The translations under genes and the position numbers were made by a program. A stretch of DNA of 17,253 bases, taken from contig DAIAMA010000003.1 of assembly GCA_027438535.1 (NCBI GenBank), positions 1 to 17,253 on the forward strand, read 5' to 3'. Positions 14,842-17,253 of this stretch are shown in pieces; positions within the stretch are counted from its first letter, which is position 1, and each line of letters starts with the position of its first letter. This DNA is from a bacterium (GTDB lineage Bacteria; Pseudomonadota; Gammaproteobacteria; Burkholderiales; Thiobacteraceae). The notes under the pieces are model-generated. The model was given only the letters and a program-made list of their open reading frames with translations. It had not been told where the DNA came from and did not search any database.

Positions 14842-15636
14842 ATGATGCGTGATCATCCTCAACCCGGTTCCACAGCGATTGTGTTCCGGGTGGCGCACAA
14901 GCAGCGTTGGCGCGCGCTTGTGCTTGGACTGGCGCTTATGGCGCCGGAAAATTTTGCGCTAGCGCAAGCATCCTGGCCGACGATTGCGTTGCCGAAGGAC
15001 GTCCGGGCCTTTGACATTGGCGAGCAGTTAACCATCAACGGCTTGCCGATGCGTATGCAAGGTTTTGTCTCCGCCCTCAAACCGGTGCAACTGGCCGAGT
15101 GGTTTCGTCAGCGCATGGGCAAGCCGCTGGTCGAAAATACATTGGCGAACAAGCTGATACTGGGGCGCGCGCAGGGCGAATATTATTTGACGGTGCAACT
15201 GGAACCCGCCGCAACGGGTACCCGCGGTATCGCTGCCGTCTCGCATCTGAAAGCGGCTTACGACGAGCGCGCCGAAAATCGCGCAAGCACCGAGCATTGG
15301 CTATCCCGGTTCCCGGCAGGTTCAAAATTGCTGAGCCAGATGCGCTCCGAAGATGCGGGCAAAGTCTCCACGTACCTGCTGGTGGTCAATACCCAAAGCG
15401 AAAATCTCAACCGCAAGCGCTTGAAGAACCTGATGCGCAACGACGGCTTTGAGCTCGAACATGAAGCCATGCCGGACAATAAAACCGGCGCCGCATTGCC
15501 CGAGGGTATCGCGCATGGGAAAACCCTGTTTTTCAAAGGCCCGGGCAAAGAAGCGATGGCGACCATTTATCGGGACAACCACGGCCGCACGGCCATCGTG
15601 CTCAACACACTTACCCAGATGGAGCGATTCAAATGA
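14842..15636 (+). CDS. Exported two-repeat protein of the Tad locus, function unknown
   Basis: The 264-residue product starts at ATG 14842 behind AGGG, 12 bp after the TadE-like stop. Residues 22-43 form a hydrophobic export segment ending FALAQA, so the protein is probably periplasmic. There seem to be two similar halves. The first (about 55-135) runs strand NGLPMRMQGF, helix LKPVQLAEWFRQRMG, strand GEYYLTVQLEP, strand TRGIAAVS. The second (about 157-260) runs strand KVSTYLLVVN, helix NLNRKRLKNLMRNDGF, strand GKTLFFKG, strand GRTAIVLNTL. This suggests a duplicated alpha/beta module, perhaps for binding a partner in the envelope. There are no cysteines and no catalytic pattern I recognise. 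Its stop overlaps the next start as ATGA, so it is coupled to the small pilin-like gene. No family name can be given. Confidence 0.75.
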   Translation: MMRDHPQPGSTAIVFRVAHKQRWRALVLGLALMAPENFALAQASWPTIALPKDVRAFDIGEQLTINGLPMRMQGFVSALKPVQLAEWFRQRMGKPLVENTLANKLILGRAQGEYYLTVQLEPAATGTRGIAAVSHLKAAYDERAENRASTEHWLSRFPAGSKLLSQMRSEDAGKVSTYLLVVNTQSENLNRKRLKNLMRNDGFELEHEAMPDNKTGAALPEGIAHGKTLFFKGPGKEAMATIYRDNHGRTAIVLNTLTQMERFK

Positions 15637-15857
15637 TCCAGCCGCCACACCGCAGGTGCGAGTTTGCTCGCATGCAAATTACCCGCATTGCCTATCAATG
15701 CGGTCAGTCGTCAATTGAATACACGGTGGTTTGTACGGCCATCGCCTTTGCTCTGGGTGTGGGCATGAGCGATCACAGCAGCGTTTTATGGGTACTCATC
15801 GAGGCTTTCAAAACCGCTTACCAAAAAATCAGCTACGCGATGTCTCTGCCGACTTAA
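15633..15857 (+). CDS. Second small Flp-like pilin or pseudopilin
   Basis: The 74-residue product overlaps the previous gene by 4 bp (ATGA). Residues 22-47 read QCGQSSIEYTVVCTAIAFAL. Cleavage after Gly24 gives QSSIEY, with Glu at +5 and Tyr at +6, the Flp processing signature, followed by a hydrophobic helix that is broken by GVGMSDHSS and a C-terminal segment VLWVLIEAFKTAYQKISYAM. The mature form would be 50 residues, typical for Flp pilins. An internal ATG at 15672 would give a shorter leader and is also possible. The sequence differs strongly from the first pilin and it lies late in the operon, just before cpaB, so it is more likely a minor pilin or initiator than the main subunit. Expression is inferred from coupling. 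Confidence 0.68.
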   Translation: MIQPPHRRCEFARMQITRIAYQCGQSSIEYTVVCTAIAFALGVGMSDHSSVLWVLIEAFKTAYQKISYAMSLPT

Positions 15858-15859
15858 TC

Positions 15860-16798
15860 ATGAAACTACTCCAATTTAAAAAAATTAAACCCAACAAAAC
15901 CTGGATCGTGCTGGGCGTCGCCCTCGCCATCGGTTTGCTGGCCGCGCTCGCCGCGCGCAGCTATTTGTCCAGCCGGATGGACGCCATCGATGCGCGTGCC
16001 AGGGGCAGAATGGTCAATGTGGTGGTCGCCAAACGCGATCTTAACAAAGGCGCCAGGCTATCCCCCGATAGCGTCGCCGTGCGCGCGATCCCTCTCGACT
16101 ATGCGCAGTCGCTCGCCGTCACTCCCGATGCCTTCGATCGTATTGATGGCCAGGTATTGGCCTACCCGGTCAAAGCGGGTGAAATGATTCTGTGGGGCTT
16201 AACGGAAGGGAAAAAGGTAGCGACGTTTTCCACGCAGGTAGAAGCCGGACATCGCGCCATGACCGTCCCGGTGGATGAGATCAATTCCATTTCCGGCTTG
16301 CTCGAGCCTGGCGATATCGTTGATCTGATTGCCACGTTCGACAAGAACGGTAAAAAAATTACTTTCCCGCTACTGCAAAACGTGCAAGTCATGGCGACCG
16401 GACAGCGCTCGGTGGACGATCCGAAGAGCGGGACGCGTCGCGAATATTCCACAGTCACGTTCGACATCACGCCGGAGCAGGCGCAAAACGTCATCGTCGC
16501 GCGCGACGCAGGCAAGATCACCGCGCTATTGCGTAATCCGCAAGATAAGCAAGTTTTTGGCAAGACGCGAGATGTGGCCGCCCTGCTTGGCCTGAAGGGC
16601 GAGGGTGGGGTGAACGACACGCAAGTGCCGGTTCTCTATGGCGGGCGCAGCGGCAAGATTTCGCCGGAGGGTTTGAAGTTGAGACAGTATATGAGCGCCG
16701 CCAGCGTGGGCGACGTTACTCAGGCCACTCAGCGGCAGAATGAGAGTACTCCGGCGATACCTTACCCGCCGGTGATGAACAGCGGCAATCCGTATTAG
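15860..16798 (+). CDS. cpaB: CpaB/RcpC, Flp pilus assembly protein with SAF domain
   Basis: The 312-residue product starts at ATG 15860, 2 bp after the preceding stop. A longer in-frame start at 15731 lies inside the small pilin gene and is rejected. The order is a basic N-terminus, one membrane helix (about 14-33), a SAF domain (about 51-115: VVVAKRDLNKGARLSPDSV, then YPVKAGEMI) and the RcpC/CpaB domain (about 120-265: MTVPVDEINSISGLLEPGDIVDL, FPLLQNVQVMATGQ, VTFDITPEQAQNVIVARDAGKITALLRNP), ending in a proline-rich tail. CpaB/RcpC proteins are periplasmic, inner-membrane-anchored partners of the Tad secretin; SAF domains suggest peptidoglycan or glycan binding. The adjacent downstream secretin gene confirms the assignment. 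A 60-bp piece (16192-16251) recurs at the right edge. Confidence 0.93.
   Translation: MKLLQFKKIKPNKTWIVLGVALAIGLLAALAARSYLSSRMDAIDARARGRMVNVVVAKRDLNKGARLSPDSVAVRAIPLDYAQSLAVTPDAFDRIDGQVLAYPVKAGEMILWGLTEGKKVATFSTQVEAGHRAMTVPVDEINSISGLLEPGDIVDLIATFDKNGKKITFPLLQNVQVMATGQRSVDDPKSGTRREYSTVTFDITPEQAQNVIVARDAGKITALLRNPQDKQVFGKTRDVAALLGLKGEGGVNDTQVPVLYGGRSGKISPEGLKLRQYMSAASVGDVTQATQRQNESTPAIPYPPVMNSGNPY
16192..16251 (+). repeat. 60-bp direct repeat, copy 1 (inside cpaB)
   Basis: Begins GTGGGGCTTAACGGAAGGG and ends GTAGAAGCCGGACA. It is in the correct cpaB frame, encoding about residues 112-131, so it is the genuine context. Every base matches 17194-17253; the base before the repeat (T against C) differs. 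Confidence 0.97.
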
Positions 16799-16863
16799 CC
16801 CTGCCAGCGAGCCAGTGACTGAGATAAGCCCCATAAAATCGAATTGAGAAAGTTGCGTACACC

Positions 16864-17253
16864 ATGACTGATTACAAGAATCGCCGCCCACGGTTTATAA
16901 GTGGAGGGGCTGCTGAAAAAACCAAAACGGTGCGCTCTATAATGAGCATCAAGCTATTGTCGATCAGTCTGGTGTTGGCGCTGATCGGCGCCAGCGGGGC
17001 TAGCCTCGCACAAACCAGCTCCTCTCCAGGGCTTGTCATTGACAGCACCGATACAGTCACCCGGGCTCCACGCAATACCTTTGCCGAGAACTGGAAGCCT
17101 AAAGTCAGGCGCGTTGCCGCTCTGCATAACCGGGTTTACAACCCGATCAAGAAACAGGATGACCAAGCGCAAATTCCCGAAATAGAAATGTTCGTGGGGC
17201 TTAACGGAAGGGAAAAAGGTAGCGACGTTTTCCACGCAGGTAGAAGCCGGACA
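16864..17253 (+). CDS. cpaC: CpaC/RcpA secretin, N-terminal fragment with a chimeric end
   Basis: The frame from ATG 16864 is open to the edge. The second in-frame ATG, 16942, gives MSIKLLSISLVLALIGASGA followed by SLA, a clean signal peptide, and is the likelier start; neither has a good Shine-Dalgarno. The segment VRRVAALHNRVYNPIKKQDDQAQIPEIEMFVG is consistent with the start of a Tad secretin pilus-assembly domain, just where a cpaC gene should stand after cpaB. From about 17194 the DNA is an exact copy of a cpaB segment read in another frame, so residues beyond EIEMFVG (LNGREKGSDVFHAGRSR) should not be trusted as CpaC. The secretin would form the outer-membrane channel for the pilus. The assignment rests on position plus the short N-terminus. 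Confidence 0.68.
   Translation, partial: MTDYKNRRPRFISGGAAEKTKTVRSIMSIKLLSISLVLALIGASGASLAQTSSSPGLVIDSTDTVTRAPRNTFAENWKPKVRRVAALHNRVYNPIKKQDDQAQIPEIEMFVGLNGREKGSDVFHAGRSRT
17194..17253 (+). repeat. 60-bp direct repeat, copy 2 (right edge, probable assembly chimera)
   Basis: An identical copy of 16192-16251, offset by 1002 bp and cut by the window end. It joins the cpaC reading frame after ATGTTC and is out of the cpaB frame. An abrupt, frame-breaking, identical copy at a contig-like end is typical of assembly error, though a real tandem rearrangement is not excluded. Confidence 0.95.

Noticed and set aside
13768..14898. A long minus-strand open frame (376 codons) across the TadE-like gene
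   Set aside because: It is antisense to two well-supported plus-strand genes with signal peptide and pilin motifs, shows no recognisable domain, and its composition is that of a shadow frame in GC-rich coding DNA.
1..17253. CRISPR array, insertion sequence or prophage genes
   Set aside because: No regularly spaced repeats, transposase, integrase or phage structural motif was seen; the only long repeat is the 60-bp edge duplication.

Overview
The window most likely comes from a betaproteobacterium. The grounds are the divergent aminotransferase/uvrB pair, the gene for a YaeQ-family protein, an SenB/SenA pair of the Variovorax type, and a Tad pilus locus whose TadG-like and TadE-like proteins look betaproteobacterial. 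This is family-level recognition from the translated sequence, not a phylogeny. The DNA is moderately GC-rich, except for a clearly AT-rich stretch at about 11040-11365. Both ends cut genes (yaeQ at the left, a cpaC-like secretin gene at the right). The last 60 bases repeat an internal piece of cpaB in the wrong reading frame, so the right edge is probably a contig-end chimera.

Region 1 (1-1559, minus strand) is a compact set: a Tat-exported transglutaminase-like protein, a 77-residue S4 RNA-binding protein and YaeQ. A perfect hairpin sits on the S4 stop codon, directly before the yaeQ start.

Region 2 (1625-5926) is a complete selenoneine biosynthesis cluster. egtD (histidine trimethylation to hercynine) runs rightward. 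selD/senC (selenophosphate) and senB (selenosugar synthase) run leftward as a pair. senA (selenoneine synthase) runs rightward from a start 15 bp from senB. Together the four products can convert histidine, selenide and a UDP-sugar into selenoneine. egtD and selD overlap tail to tail by 4 bp.

Region 3 (5973-11035) is housekeeping: a tRNA-Asn(GUU) with its own promoter and terminator, a class I aminotransferase, divergent uvrB with a TTG start, and an apolipoprotein N-acyltransferase.

Region 4 (11036-17253) opens with a 330-bp AT-rich regulatory-looking gap holding a 12-bp perfect inverted repeat and a hairpin. A Tad/Flp pilus operon follows: a Flp-type pilin, a TadG-like protein, a secreted six-cysteine protein, a TadE-like pseudopilin, a second secreted unknown, a second very small pilin-like protein, CpaB/RcpC and the start of the CpaC/RcpA secretin. 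Several junctions overlap by 4 bp, which suggests translational coupling. The motor, platform and peptidase genes expected for a Tad system would lie beyond the right edge.
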